From Mycobacterium europaeum (GTDB lineage: Bacteria > Actinomycetota > Actinomycetes > Mycobacteriales > Mycobacteriaceae), in assembly GCF_002102155.1 (NCBI RefSeq), contig NZ_LQOU01000008.1, positions 29,871 through 93,870 on the forward strand: DNA of 64,000 bases. The letters are read 5' to 3'. Of this stretch, positions 17,381-26,854 are shown piece after piece. A program made the translations under genes and the position numbers. Below the pieces are notes generated by a model. That model searched no databases. It saw nothing but the letters and a program-made list of their open reading frames with translations, and was not told where the DNA came from. Each line of letters starts with the position of its first letter. Within the stretch, counting starts at the first letter, position 1.

Positions 17381-18052
17381 TCAGGATGCCTTGAAAGGGC
17401 GCCGCCGCGTGCGCGGCGGCTCGGGGCTTTGCAGCGCGGCCATCGCGCGCAGCAGCTGCGGATAGGCGATCGCCGGCCCGAGCCAACGCGTGAGATAGCG
17501 CCGCAGATCGGCACCGCTGCGCGCCGGACGCCCCGGGTCGGCGAGGAACGAGTGCAGCACCCGCAGGCTGAATTCATTCAATTCATCGAGACCGGCTTCA
17601 TCGAAACCGTAACTCTCCCAGTCGATGTCGTAGCGATGCAGCATGGACCGCCCGAACGCCAGGGCGGTATCGGAGACGATCGACACTTTCTGGCCGCCCC
17701 GATGGCGTTGATTGAGCACGAATTCCACCTGGTTGTCCGAGGCGAGCTGCTCGATGGCGAATGCCATGCCCTCCGTCATCGCCACGACCGGGTCGGTGAC
17801 GCCGTCGAGGTGGGCGGCCATCCGGTCCAGGAACCCGTCGGCCGACCGCATCGCCGAGGCCACCAGCAGTGCCTGCGTTCCCGGGAAGTACCGGTACACG
17901 GTCTGGCGGGTGACCCCGAGCGCCCGTGCCACGTCGGCGATCCGCATCGCCGAGCCGCGTTCCTCGATGATCGCATCGGCGGCATCCAGGATGCGCTCGA
18001 TCGCCTCCTCGTCGGAGGCGGGCGTGTTGCCCGCCCAACCGTGACTGCGCAT
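17381..18052 (-). CDS. TetR family transcriptional regulator
   Basis: 223 residues, ATG start. HTH segment: ADAIIEERGSAMRIADVARA then LGVTRQTVYRYFPGTQALL, a strong TetR match with Tyr-Arg-Tyr-Phe in the recognition helix. The ligand-binding part is unassigned. It is divergent from the D-aminoacylase-type amidohydrolase across about 170 bp and probably controls it, together with the small membrane protein downstream. Confidence 0.88.
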   Translation of the reverse strand: MRSHGWAGNTPASDEEAIERILDAADAIIEERGSAMRIADVARALGVTRQTVYRYFPGTQALLVASAMRSADGFLDRMAAHLDGVTDPVVAMTEGMAFAIEQLASDNQVEFVLNQRHRGGQKVSIVSDTALAFGRSMLHRYDIDWESYGFDEAGLDELNEFSLRVLHSFLADPGRPARSGADLRRYLTRWLGPAIAYPQLLRAMAALQSPEPPRTRRRPFKAS

Positions 18053-18226
18053 CTAACGGGCGGCAAACCCGTAGTCGGTGATCCCCACAGCTGGATCATA
18101 GCGGCTGGTGGATCGTGATCGTCGCAGGTTGACGCCCCGCGGGCGCCGCACAGCGTGGCCAGACACTTCGGAAACTATGTATGATCACCGCGGATGTGGC
18201 GCGTCCGGCGGCAGAAAGGCCGAACA

Positions 18227-19993
18227 TTGCAGTACGACACCGTGATCGTGAACGGACGCTGGTTCGACGGGACGGGTGCGCCGTCGGCGCGCAGAAACAT
18301 CGGGGTGCGCGACGGCCGGGTGGCCACCATCAGCTCCGAACCACTCGACACGGCGGGCGCCGACGTCATCGACGCGACGGGCCAGTGGGTCATCCCCGGC
18401 ATCATCGACATCCACACCCATTACGACGTCGAAGTACTTTGCGAGCCCGAACTTTCCGAATCGCTGCGGCACGGCGTGACCACCGTGATGCTGGGATCGT
18501 GTTCGTTGTCCACGGTGTATCTGGACAACGTGGACGCGGGCGACATCTTCGGCCGGGTCGAGGCGATTCCCCGGCGCTATGTCATCGAACACCTGAACGC
18601 GGCCCGCTCCTGGACCAATCCCGCCGAGTACGTTGCCGAACTCGACCGGCGGAACCTGGGCCCCAACGTTGCGGCGTTCATGGGGCACTCCGACATGCGC
18701 GCGGCGACGATGGGACTCGACCGCGCGACCCGCAAGGACGCCCGGCCGTCGGCGGCGGAACTGGCGCGGATGGAGTCGATGCTCGACGAGGCGCTCGACG
18801 AAGGCTTCGTCGGGATGTCGTCACAGCAACTACTGTTCGACAAACTCGACGGCGAGGTCTGCCGGTCGCGCACCCTGCCGTCGACCTACGCCAGGCCCCG
18901 GGAACTGCGCCGGCTGAACGCTATCCTGCGGCGGCGCAACAAGATCCTGCAATCGGGACCCGATATCAAGAATCCGCTCTCGGTCGTATCGCAGCTGGCG
19001 ACGTCGCTGGGGTTCGGTCGTCCCCGGCTGAAGACCAGCCTGCTCTCGGCAGCCGACATCAAGGCCATCCCGCCGGTGATCCACCTCATGGACTCCCTCG
19101 CCCGGGTCGTCAACGGACTCGGCGGCGACTTCCGGTGGCAGCATCTGCCGGTGCCGTTCGAGGTCTACGCCGACGGGATCTCGCTGGTGGTGTTCGAGGA
19201 GTTCGGCGCCGGCGCCGCGGCGCTGCACCTGCAGAATGAGCTCGAGCGCAACCGGCTCATGCGCGACGAGGACTACCGCCGCTGGTTTCGGGAGGACTAC
19301 GACAAGAGGTTCGGCCCCCGGGTGTGGCACCGCGACTTCTTCGACGCCGAGATCGTGTCGTGCCCCGACCCGTCCGTGGTGGGCAAGTCGTTCGGTCGGG
19401 TGGGGCTGGACCGCGGCGGGCTGCATCCGGTGGACGCGTTCCTCGACCTGGTGGTGGAGCACGGCGAAAAGCTGCGCTGGCGCACCACGATCTCCAACCA
19501 TCGTCCCGAGGTGCTCAAGAAGCTGGCGCGGAGCGAGACCGTACAGATGGGTTTCTCGGACGCCGGTGCGCACCTGCGCAACATGGCCTTCTACAACTCC
19601 GGGCTTCGTCTGCTGCGGCACGTGCACCAGGCGGACAAGCACGGCACCCCGTTCATGTCGGTCGAGCGTGCCGTGCACCGGCTCACCGGCGAACTCGGGG
19701 CGTGGTACGGAATCGACGCCGGCACCCTGCGCGAAGGGGATCGCGCCGACGTCGTCGTCATCAACCCGGACAAGCTCGACGCCTCGCTCGACCGCTACGC
19801 CGAGCATCCGGTGGCGTCCTACGGCGGGTTGTCCCGGATGGTCAACCGCAACGACGACACCGTCAGCGCCGTGCTCGTGGCGGGGCAGTTCGCGTTCGGT
19901 GCGGGCCGGGCCGCACCCGCGTTGGGCAAGCAGAAGTTCGGCCGCTTCCTGAGGGCCGGCCAGGCGTCGAACAGCTTGACAACGGTGGCTTAG
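18227..19993 (+). CDS. Amidohydrolase, N-acyl-D-amino-acid deacylase family
   Basis: 588 residues from TTG 18227, chosen because AGAAAGG lies about 7 nt upstream and the protein then opens directly with the beta strand LQYDTVIVNGRWFDGTG; an upstream ATG at 18194 is in frame. Metal-binding HxH is in IIDIHTHYD, and the C-terminal barrel has the conserved Asp/His in GFSDAGAHLRNM. The closing TLREGDRADVVVINPDKLD is the usual composite beta domain. Family members deacylate N-acyl-D-amino acids; the substrate here is not certain. Confidence 0.85.
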   Translation: MQYDTVIVNGRWFDGTGAPSARRNIGVRDGRVATISSEPLDTAGADVIDATGQWVIPGIIDIHTHYDVEVLCEPELSESLRHGVTTVMLGSCSLSTVYLDNVDAGDIFGRVEAIPRRYVIEHLNAARSWTNPAEYVAELDRRNLGPNVAAFMGHSDMRAATMGLDRATRKDARPSAAELARMESMLDEALDEGFVGMSSQQLLFDKLDGEVCRSRTLPSTYARPRELRRLNAILRRRNKILQSGPDIKNPLSVVSQLATSLGFGRPRLKTSLLSAADIKAIPPVIHLMDSLARVVNGLGGDFRWQHLPVPFEVYADGISLVVFEEFGAGAAALHLQNELERNRLMRDEDYRRWFREDYDKRFGPRVWHRDFFDAEIVSCPDPSVVGKSFGRVGLDRGGLHPVDAFLDLVVEHGEKLRWRTTISNHRPEVLKKLARSETVQMGFSDAGAHLRNMAFYNSGLRLLRHVHQADKHGTPFMSVERAVHRLTGELGAWYGIDAGTLREGDRADVVVINPDKLDASLDRYAEHPVASYGGLSRMVNRNDDTVSAVLVAGQFAFGAGRAAPALGKQKFGRFLRAGQASNSLTTVA

Positions 19994-20011
19994 TCGTTGC
20001 CGCGCAGCGGT

Positions 20012-20575
20012 TCACGCGACGGAGGCACCCAGGATCAGATCGACGGCCTCGTCGAGTTGCCCCTCGATCTCGTCGAAGCTGACGAACCGGGCGGTCATCA
20101 ACGCGCCGGAGAAGGCCAGCTGCAGCGTGGTTTTCACGGCGCGCGGCCAACCCGGACCCAGCGCGGCGCCGATGCGGGCGGCGACCTCGTGCCCGATCTG
20201 CTCACGAATCGGCGTGACCGCCGGGTCGTCGGCCATCAGGGCCGCGCCGCAGGCGGCGGTCAGCTCCGGCTCGTCGGCGACCACGACGGCCATGTCGCGC
20301 AGCGTCGCGCTGACCCGCGTCCTGGTCGTGTCGTTGACGTCGGTGTGCAGCGGCAACTCGCGCAGGAACCGCAGGTACACCGCCGCCACCAGCGCGCTTT
20401 TGGACGGAAAGTAGGTGTAGGCGCTGGCCGGCGAGACTCCGGCCCGGGTCGCCACCGAGCGCATCGTCAGGTTCGCGTACGACGACCCCCGCAACTCCTG
20501 AAGCCCGGCGTCGAGAACCTTGCGGATCGTCTGCCCCGGCCGGCGATCCGACCGGCGAACCGCATCTTTGGACAC
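20012..20575 (-). CDS. TetR family transcriptional regulator
   Basis: 187 residues, ATG start. HTH: LQELRGSSYANLTMRSVATR then AGVSPASAYTYFPSKSALVA, typical of TetR with the SAYTYF recognition helix. It is divergent from the methyltransferase gene, with 64 bp between starts that carry several CCTACA/TGTAGG half-sites. It is convergent with the deacylase gene. Confidence 0.88.
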   Translation of the reverse strand: MSKDAVRRSDRRPGQTIRKVLDAGLQELRGSSYANLTMRSVATRAGVSPASAYTYFPSKSALVAAVYLRFLRELPLHTDVNDTTRTRVSATLRDMAVVVADEPELTAACGAALMADDPAVTPIREQIGHEVAARIGAALGPGWPRAVKTTLQLAFSGALMTARFVSFDEIEGQLDEAVDLILGASVA

Positions 20576-20583
20576 CCGTCCAG

Positions 20584-20630
20584 TGTAGGAAGACGCTGAA
20601 AGCCCCTACAACGTCCTACCGGGTTCTACA
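20584..20630. promoter_or_regulatory. Clustered TGTAGG/CCTACA half-sites between divergent TetR and methyltransferase genes
   Basis: TGTAGG at 20584-20589 faces CCTACA at 20605-20610 (15-nt spacer), and further CCTAC (20615-20619) and CTACA (20626-20630) follow. The group covers most of the shared promoter region and is a reasonable TetR operator; binding is inferred. Confidence 0.4.
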
Positions 20631-20639
20631 GTTGCGGCT

Positions 20640-21200
20640 ATGGCCGAGGCCGACCGGCATCGCTGGGACGAGCGGTACCAGACCATGGCACCACCGTCGG
20701 GGGACGCGGTGGGACCACCCGACTTCCTGACGCCCCATGCGGACGTACTTCCTACTGCCGGAAGGGCACTCGACCTCGCGTGCGGGCCCGGCCTCGCGGC
20801 CGTATGGCTCGCGACGCGCGGACTTCGGGTCGAGGGATTCGACGTATCCCCGGTGGCGGTGGGCCGGGCGCGCGACCTCGCCGAGCGCGCGGGAGTGAGC
20901 GATCGGTGCCACTTCGAGGTCGTCGACCTGGACCACGGGCTGCCGGCCGGCCCGCCCGCTGACGTCATCCTGTGCAATCGATTCCGCGACCGCCGCCTCG
21001 ACCGGGCGATCATCGAACGCCTGGCACCCGGCGGCCTGCTGGCGATCGCCGTGCTGAGCGAAGTCGGCGCCGCCCCAGGGCCGTTTCGCGCGGTTGCCGG
21101 TGAGCTACCCGCGGCGTTCGCCGATCTCGACGTGCTCGCCGCCGGCGAAGGCGCGGGCCACGCCTGGCTGGTGGCGCGCGCGGGACAGGAAGAACGCTGA
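20640..21200 (+). CDS. Class I SAM-dependent methyltransferase
   Basis: 186 residues. SAM motif I is LDLACGPGLAAVWLA (about 45-59), followed by the acidic loop GFDVSPVAVGRAR that should bind the ribose, and a motif II-like ADVILCNRF. The SAM fold is complete but short, with no extra substrate domain, like TehB/thiopurine-type small-molecule methyltransferases. Divergent from a TetR gene, suggesting induced detoxification of a small compound. Substrate unknown. Confidence 0.83.
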   Translation: MAEADRHRWDERYQTMAPPSGDAVGPPDFLTPHADVLPTAGRALDLACGPGLAAVWLATRGLRVEGFDVSPVAVGRARDLAERAGVSDRCHFEVVDLDHGLPAGPPADVILCNRFRDRRLDRAIIERLAPGGLLAIAVLSEVGAAPGPFRAVAGELPAAFADLDVLAAGEGAGHAWLVARAGQEER

Positions 21201-21290
21201 GGCGCAAGCGGTTTCGCCGTGTCAATCGCGGCTCGCCGGAATGGCGTCTGGCGGTGCCATTTCGGCCCCCGGCCGGGTAATGTCACGCAG

Positions 21291-22127
21291 ATGGAGCGGC
21301 GCGTCCTCGAAGCGGTCATCTACGAGCGCGAGCCGCCGATTGCGCGGATCGTCCTGAACCGGGTCGACAAGGCCAACACCAAGGATGCGGTCCTGGTCAC
21401 CGAGGTCGACGAATGCCTGCACGAAGCCGACCGGGACAAGGAGATCAAGGTCGTCATCCTCAAGGCCAACGGAAAAGGATTCTGCGGCGGACACGTCGCC
21501 CGCTGGGGACCCGACGAGAACCCCTATCCGGACTTCGGCGAAACGTTCGAGGACCTGTACAAGGGCACCGCCGACCTGTTCCTGTGGCCGACGCTGTACC
21601 TGTGGGAATTCCCGAAGCCGACCATCTCCGCCATTCACGGCTACTGCATGGGCGGCGGGATCTATCTCGGCCTGCTCACCGACTTCTGCGTGGCGTCCGA
21701 CGACGCGTATTTCCAAATGCCGCTTGCCCAAAGCCTCGGTGAACCCGGCGGCCACACCATGATCGAGCCGTGGCTGCTGATGAACTGGCACCGCACCATG
21801 GACTGGCTGCTGCTGGCCCCGACCCTCTCGGCCCAGCAAGCCCTCGACTGGGGGCTGCTCAACCGCGTCGTGCCGCGCGAAGACCTCGAGGACGTCGTCG
21901 AGGAGATGGCCCACAAGATCGCCCAAATCCCGTTGACCACGCTGATGGCGGTGAAGAACAACGTGAAGCGCGCGTGGGAGTTGATGGGCATGCGCGTTCA
22001 CCTGCAGGTCAGCCACATCCTGACCAACATGGTCGGCGCCGCCTCCGATGTCCAGGCGCGGCGGGCCGAGCTGAAGCAGTCGGGCATGAAGCCACGAGAG
22101 TTCGTCGGCCGCGACGAGACTTCTTAG
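21291..22127 (+). CDS. Enoyl-CoA hydratase/isomerase (crotonase) family protein
   Basis: 278 residues from ATG 21291. The crotonase CoA-binding and oxyanion-hole segments are present (LKANGKGFCGGH and GYCMGGGIYLGL), but the two catalytic Glu of true enoyl-CoA hydratases appear replaced: the residue after GGGI is Tyr, and the usual PE of the second motif is PL. A different crotonase-type reaction is therefore likely. It is a clear paralogue of the crotonase at 26855-27727 and convergent with that operon, suggesting a shared pathway. Confidence 0.85.
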   Translation: MERRVLEAVIYEREPPIARIVLNRVDKANTKDAVLVTEVDECLHEADRDKEIKVVILKANGKGFCGGHVARWGPDENPYPDFGETFEDLYKGTADLFLWPTLYLWEFPKPTISAIHGYCMGGGIYLGLLTDFCVASDDAYFQMPLAQSLGEPGGHTMIEPWLLMNWHRTMDWLLLAPTLSAQQALDWGLLNRVVPREDLEDVVEEMAHKIAQIPLTTLMAVKNNVKRAWELMGMRVHLQVSHILTNMVGAASDVQARRAELKQSGMKPREFVGRDETS

Positions 22128-22193
22128 CGCGAGAAGACGCAAAGTCGCATAATTCCGCGGCCAACTAGGCGATTTTCTGTCTGCTCGCGGAGG

Positions 22194-23891
22194 TTAGCGG
22201 CCCGGATCGTCGGCGTCACTGCGGCCGGCGGCGTGGCGGGCCGCGACGTAGCCGAAGACCATGGTGTAGGCGATGCTCCCGCCGGCGCCCAGGTAGTTCC
22301 GGCCCATCACCGTCGCGGTGATGTTGCCCGTCGCGTACAGTCCGTCGATCACGCGGTCGTCCTCGCCGATGACCTGTGCGTGCTCGTTGGTGATCACCCC
22401 GCCGCACGTTCCGACGTCGGCCGGAACGACCTTGGTGGCGTAGTACGGTGACCGCTCGAGGGGGCCGAGCGCGGCGTTGGGGCGATATCCGGGATCGCCC
22501 AGACAGGCGTTGTAGGCCGACTGGCCGCGGCCGAAGTCCGGGTCGAGACCCTTGGCCGCAAACCCGTTGAACCGCTTGATCGTCCGCTCCAGCGCGTCGG
22601 GCGGAACACCCATGTGGCGCGCGAGGTCGCCGATGGTCTCACCCCGCACTACGGCGCCGCGCGTGATGAGATCTTCGGGGAGGCGGCGCCGCTTGAACGG
22701 GTTGGCCCCCGACACGTATCGGCCGATGTAGCCCTGGTCGAACACCATCCAGCACGGCACGGCCTTGTTCGCGTACATGGCCTTGCCCACCTCGACGTAG
22801 GAGTTGGACTCGTTGCAGAACCGCCGGCCGGTCCCGTCGACATAGATGGCGCCGGGCCGCTGCCGGCCGCTGCCCAGCGCCCGTGCCGCGTCGCCGCCGT
22901 CGGCGATGAACACCGATGGCAGCCACCAGGCCTCGTCCATCAGATCGGTCTTCGCGCCCAGCCCGATCGCCGTCTGCAACACCTCGCCGGTGTCGCCCGC
23001 GTTCGCGATCGACCAGATCCCCTCGTTGGGCTGCTCGCCGCTGTAGCGGCGCCGCATGTCCGGGTTGCGGCTGAACCCGCCGGCGGCCAGCAGGACGCCC
23101 TTGCGGGCCTCGACGTTGAGCGCGGCGCCGTTCCGCGCGACGCGTGCGCCGACGACACGGCCGTCCTCGACGATCAGGTCCTCCATTGCGGCCCCGGTCC
23201 AGATCGGTGGTTCGCCGCGCCGGTCGATCAGCGCCTTGAGCATCTGGCCGATGAGCGATGCGCCGTTGGTGAGCATCTCCCGGTGGAGGAGCCTGGCCGT
23301 CCTGGTGCGGGCGAACACCCGCGTCGCGACGGCGAAGGCGCGCGGCGACCGATTGAAATACTGCACCGCGCGCAGCTCGTTCGTCTTGAGAACGAACCCG
23401 CCGTAGGCCTTGGCCATCGAGGGCTGGACCTTTTCGCGCCAGCTCCCCAGGGCGGCCGCGTCGTAGGGGACGCACTCGATCGCGCGACCGGCTTCGTTGC
23501 CGCCCTTGTGATTCGGGTAGTAGTCGCTCCAGCCCGGGCACCGCACGAACCGAACACCTTGGTGGGTCAGGAAATTGATCATCTCGTAGCCGGCGGTGAG
23601 GAACGTCTCGCGCCGCGCCGGCGACGACGCCGGGCCGATGTCGCCGACGACGTCGTCGAAGTAGGCGAGCCCCTCCTCGTGCGAGTCCGGGACGCCGTCG
23701 GCCCGCATCAGCGGGTTGTTCGGCAGCCACACCATGCCACCCGAAAGTCCGGTGGAACCGCCCACCAGCGGCTGCTTCTCGACCACCAGGGGTTCGATCC
23801 CGGAGTCGAGCGCCGCCAGCGCGGCGACCATGCCGCCGCCCCCGCTGCCCGCGATCAGCAGATCCACGGAGCGGTCCCATCGGGTGGTCAT
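22194..23891 (-). CDS. FAD-dependent oxidoreductase, 3-ketosteroid-delta1-dehydrogenase-like
   Basis: 565 residues. N-terminal FAD-binding GxGxxG-type motif: LLIAGSGGGGMVAALAALDSG (about 11-31), with a downstream VVEKQPLVGGSTGLSGGMVW. The C-terminal NYLGAGGSIAYTMVFGYVAA resembles the KstD active-site loop with its Tyr and flavin-contacting Gly. The family covers KstD, fumarate reductase-like and related FAD_binding_2 desaturases. Overlaps the Rieske gene by 4 bp and is last in the eight-gene operon. The substrate could be a steroid-like or other cyclic ketone; this is inference. Confidence 0.85.
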   Translation of the reverse strand: MTTRWDRSVDLLIAGSGGGGMVAALAALDSGIEPLVVEKQPLVGGSTGLSGGMVWLPNNPLMRADGVPDSHEEGLAYFDDVVGDIGPASSPARRETFLTAGYEMINFLTHQGVRFVRCPGWSDYYPNHKGGNEAGRAIECVPYDAAALGSWREKVQPSMAKAYGGFVLKTNELRAVQYFNRSPRAFAVATRVFARTRTARLLHREMLTNGASLIGQMLKALIDRRGEPPIWTGAAMEDLIVEDGRVVGARVARNGAALNVEARKGVLLAAGGFSRNPDMRRRYSGEQPNEGIWSIANAGDTGEVLQTAIGLGAKTDLMDEAWWLPSVFIADGGDAARALGSGRQRPGAIYVDGTGRRFCNESNSYVEVGKAMYANKAVPCWMVFDQGYIGRYVSGANPFKRRRLPEDLITRGAVVRGETIGDLARHMGVPPDALERTIKRFNGFAAKGLDPDFGRGQSAYNACLGDPGYRPNAALGPLERSPYYATKVVPADVGTCGGVITNEHAQVIGEDDRVIDGLYATGNITATVMGRNYLGAGGSIAYTMVFGYVAARHAAGRSDADDPGR

Positions 23892-25273
23892 CGTGGCCCC
23901 GCGCTGAAGCCCAGGTCGGCGACCGGCACGTCGATGGTGGTGTTGGTCTTCTGGATCGCGGGCACCAGCGCGTTGTACGGCAGACCGGCGAGGAAGCCGT
24001 CGATGACGCGTTCGAAGTTGGAGATCAGCCCCTCGATCTGGTCGGACAACCGCATGTAGTCAAAGCCCTTGGAATGCAATCCCTTTTGTTGCCTCGGCAG
24101 ATTGGAGAAGTCTTGGGCGGGGATCGGCGGCCAGCGCGGGTCGTCGGGCGCCATGGGGTCGGGCGGTTGGAGCTTGCCCGCCGAGGCGTCGTCGGGAAAC
24201 CGGGTGAGCGACCAGATCTCGAACAGCGTGTCCTCGGGCCCGAGCGGGCGGATGCGGTACGACGACGCGCTGCTGTAGGTGGGCAGGAGGAAGTAATGCG
24301 GGAAGCAGAACCCGATGGCGTCGGTGATGCCGCGGCGGACCAGCTCGTTGAGGTCGGGCATGTCGCTGCCCCGGGCCCGATGCCAGGCCACGACGGCGTC
24401 GTTGAGGGCGCTGCGCCAGGCGCCCAGCGCCGCGGCGGGGTCGGCGGGCAGCTCCAGGTGCTGCAGGCCCTCGGCGATTCGGATGTCGTTGTCGTGCGTC
24501 ATGCCGCCCATCCCGGTGCCCAGGGTCCGCATGAAGTACAGGCTGCTCGCGATGACGGGGTGCACCGCGGAGCTCGCCGGGCCGTCCTGTTGCGCGGACG
24601 GCAGCAACTGCGGATGGGTCTGCGGGACGTGGTATCCCTCCATGAACGCCGCCGTCGCCAGCTTCCAATTGACCGGCAACCGGCACGACTGCCACCACTC
24701 GACCCGCAGCGACTCCACCTTCCAGGCGTCGTAGATCGACGCGAAGGGCTCCAGGCAGTCGCGCAGCGCGGGGGCCTCGTCATCCAGGTTGATCCACGCG
24801 CATCCGCCCCAGGTCTCGCACCGGACCGAAACCAGCTGCAGGTCCTGCGGATTCATGTTCTCCTCGGCGAACGCCTGGGGCCGCAACACGAACGTGTTGC
24901 TGCCGTCGAGGCCCCAGCACCAGCCGTGGAAGGGGCAGACCAAGGTCCGCCGGTTCCCCCGGCCTTCCACCAATTTCACCCCGCGATGACGGCACGCGTT
25001 GTGGTAGGCCCGGACCGTCTCGCTGTCGACCCGCACCACGATGAGCGACTGGTCGAGGATCTCGTACTCGGCGAAGTCGCCGGGCCTGGGAATCTCCTCG
25101 AGCCGGCAGGCCATCTGCCAGACGCGGGGCCAGAAGTTCTCCGCCTCGAGCGCGTAGAAGTCGGTGTCGTAGTACCGCTGCTTGGGAATGCGATCGACGG
25201 CCTGGACCGCCCACGGCACCGGTAGCGGTGTCCCGTGCACGGCGCCTGCCATTGCGTCTGTCTTGAAAGCCAT
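23888..25273 (-). CDS. Rieske non-haem iron oxygenase, alpha (catalytic) subunit
   Basis: 461 residues. The Rieske 2Fe-2S ligands lie in CRHRGVKL and VCPFHGWCWG (C-x-H ... C-x2-H). The mononuclear iron site is shown by MEGYHVPQTH, the usual H-x4-H pair. The architecture matches ring-hydroxylating oxygenase alpha subunits and KshA-like enzymes. No ferredoxin or reductase is adjacent, so electrons must come from another locus. It lies 18 bp after the acyl-CoA ligase and overlaps the KstD-like gene. Confidence 0.9.
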   Translation of the reverse strand: MAFKTDAMAGAVHGTPLPVPWAVQAVDRIPKQRYYDTDFYALEAENFWPRVWQMACRLEEIPRPGDFAEYEILDQSLIVVRVDSETVRAYHNACRHRGVKLVEGRGNRRTLVCPFHGWCWGLDGSNTFVLRPQAFAEENMNPQDLQLVSVRCETWGGCAWINLDDEAPALRDCLEPFASIYDAWKVESLRVEWWQSCRLPVNWKLATAAFMEGYHVPQTHPQLLPSAQQDGPASSAVHPVIASSLYFMRTLGTGMGGMTHDNDIRIAEGLQHLELPADPAAALGAWRSALNDAVVAWHRARGSDMPDLNELVRRGITDAIGFCFPHYFLLPTYSSASSYRIRPLGPEDTLFEIWSLTRFPDDASAGKLQPPDPMAPDDPRWPPIPAQDFSNLPRQQKGLHSKGFDYMRLSDQIEGLISNFERVIDGFLAGLPYNALVPAIQKTNTTIDVPVADLGFSAGPR

Positions 25274-25291
25274 CTCGCCATCCCTCGTTGG

Positions 25292-26836
25292 TCACACGAT
25301 CCGCGATGCCCGCCCCTGCCAGTAACGCTCGCGAATGCGCCTCTTGTACAGCTTTCCGTTGGGGTCGCGGGGCAATTCGGCGACGAACTCGACGCTGCGC
25401 GGGCACTTGTAGCCGGCCACGTGTACGCGGCAGTACTCGATGAGCTCGGCCTCGAGGCCAGGACCCGGCGCGACGCCGTCGATCGGCTGCACGACGGCCT
25501 TGACCTCCTCGCCGAACTCCTCGTTGGGAACCCCGAAGACCGCCGCGTCGACGAGCTTGGGATGCATGATCAGCAGGTTCTCGACTTCCTGGGGATAGAT
25601 GTTCACCCCGCCGGAGACGATCATGAACGTGGACCGGTCGGTCAGGTAGAGGTATCCGTCCTCGTCGACGTATCCCACGTCGCCCAGCGTGCGCCAGCCG
25701 CGGTCGTTGGACACCGAAGCGGTCTTGGCGGCGTCCTTGAAGTATTCGAAATCGGGACCGCCCTCGAAGAAGAGCTCGCCGGATTGGCCGGCGGGAAGCT
25801 CGACGCCGTCGTCTCCGATGACGTGCACCGGCGACATGGGCCTGCCCACCGAACCGGGATGGGCCAGCCATTCGTCGGGACCGATCGTCGTACCCGCGAA
25901 TCCCTCGGTGCCACCGTAATATTCGTGGATGATCGGCCCGAACCACTTCATCATCTGTTGCTTGACGTCGACCGGGCAGGGCGCGGCCGCGTGGATGACG
26001 CATCGCAGGCTCGAGACGTCGTAGCGCTCCCGAACCGCCCTGGGCAGCTTGAGCATTCGCACGAACATGGTGGGCACGAACTGCGCGTGGGTCACCCGGT
26101 GGGTCTCGATCAGCCGCAGCACGGCCTCGGCGTCGAACCTGTGCATCAGGATCGCCGCCGCGCCGACGCGGTTGACGGCCATGGTGTAGTTCACCCCGGC
26201 GGCGTGATAGAGCGGTGCCGGGGAGAGGTACACGCTGGACCGGCTCATCCCGTACTTGTGGGTCAACGCCAGTTCCAGCACCGCCTGAGCCCATGAGCCG
26301 TTGCCGTCGGTCGGCAGGGGCCGGCGGACGGCCTTGGGGCGCCCCGTGGTTCCCGACGAGTACAGCATCTCCGACCCGTCCCTGACCGGCGGCGCGTCGC
26401 CCGCGTGCGCCAGCACGTCCTCGTACGCGCGCCAGCCGGGCAGGGACCCCCCTACGGCGAGGTGGACGGTCACGGCGGTGTTGGCCTCGCGCACGTGGGC
26501 GGCGACGTCGCGCAGGGCGGCGTCCGTCGTGTCCACGAACACCGCCCGCGCCTCGGAATCCTCGACGACGTAAGCGGCCTCGTCCGGGGTGAAGTGGGTG
26601 TTGACCGCGGTGTAGTAGAGCCCCGATAGCTGGCAGCCCCAGGTGATCTCGAGGAACTCGGACCGGTTGGGCAGGATCAGGGCCACGCCGTCACCGGGGC
26701 GCAGCCCGGCGTCGTGCAGCGCCGCGGCGACCCGTTGACTGCGGGCGTAAAGTTCGGCGTGCGAGATCGTGTCGCCGTCCGCGACGATCAGGGCCGGCGC
26801 GTTCCCGGCCCCGGCGGCGTGCTCGGCGATGTTCAC
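25292..26836 (-). CDS. Acyl-CoA synthetase / AMP-dependent ligase (FadD family)
   Basis: 514 residues, GTG start at 26834-26836. Adenylation motifs are present: the P-loop YSSGTTGRPKAVRR, the YYGGTEGFAG (A5) segment, the TLGDVGYVDEDGYLYL plus DR (A7-A8) hinge, and the catalytic Lys near the C-terminus in RDPNGKLYKRR. It should activate a carboxylic acid as its CoA thioester through an acyl-adenylate. Within the operon it would prime the substrate for the crotonases. Chain or ring specificity cannot be read from the sequence. Confidence 0.92.
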   Translation of the reverse strand: MNIAEHAAGAGNAPALIVADGDTISHAELYARSQRVAAALHDAGLRPGDGVALILPNRSEFLEITWGCQLSGLYYTAVNTHFTPDEAAYVVEDSEARAVFVDTTDAALRDVAAHVREANTAVTVHLAVGGSLPGWRAYEDVLAHAGDAPPVRDGSEMLYSSGTTGRPKAVRRPLPTDGNGSWAQAVLELALTHKYGMSRSSVYLSPAPLYHAAGVNYTMAVNRVGAAAILMHRFDAEAVLRLIETHRVTHAQFVPTMFVRMLKLPRAVRERYDVSSLRCVIHAAAPCPVDVKQQMMKWFGPIIHEYYGGTEGFAGTTIGPDEWLAHPGSVGRPMSPVHVIGDDGVELPAGQSGELFFEGGPDFEYFKDAAKTASVSNDRGWRTLGDVGYVDEDGYLYLTDRSTFMIVSGGVNIYPQEVENLLIMHPKLVDAAVFGVPNEEFGEEVKAVVQPIDGVAPGPGLEAELIEYCRVHVAGYKCPRSVEFVAELPRDPNGKLYKRRIRERYWQGRASRIV

Positions 26837-26854
26837 CGGTGAACCTGCGAAAAC

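Noticed and set aside
18053..18226. Candidate TetR palindrome before the deacylase gene
   Set aside because: I looked for an inverted repeat in this divergent region and saw only short GATC-containing matches that are not convincing.
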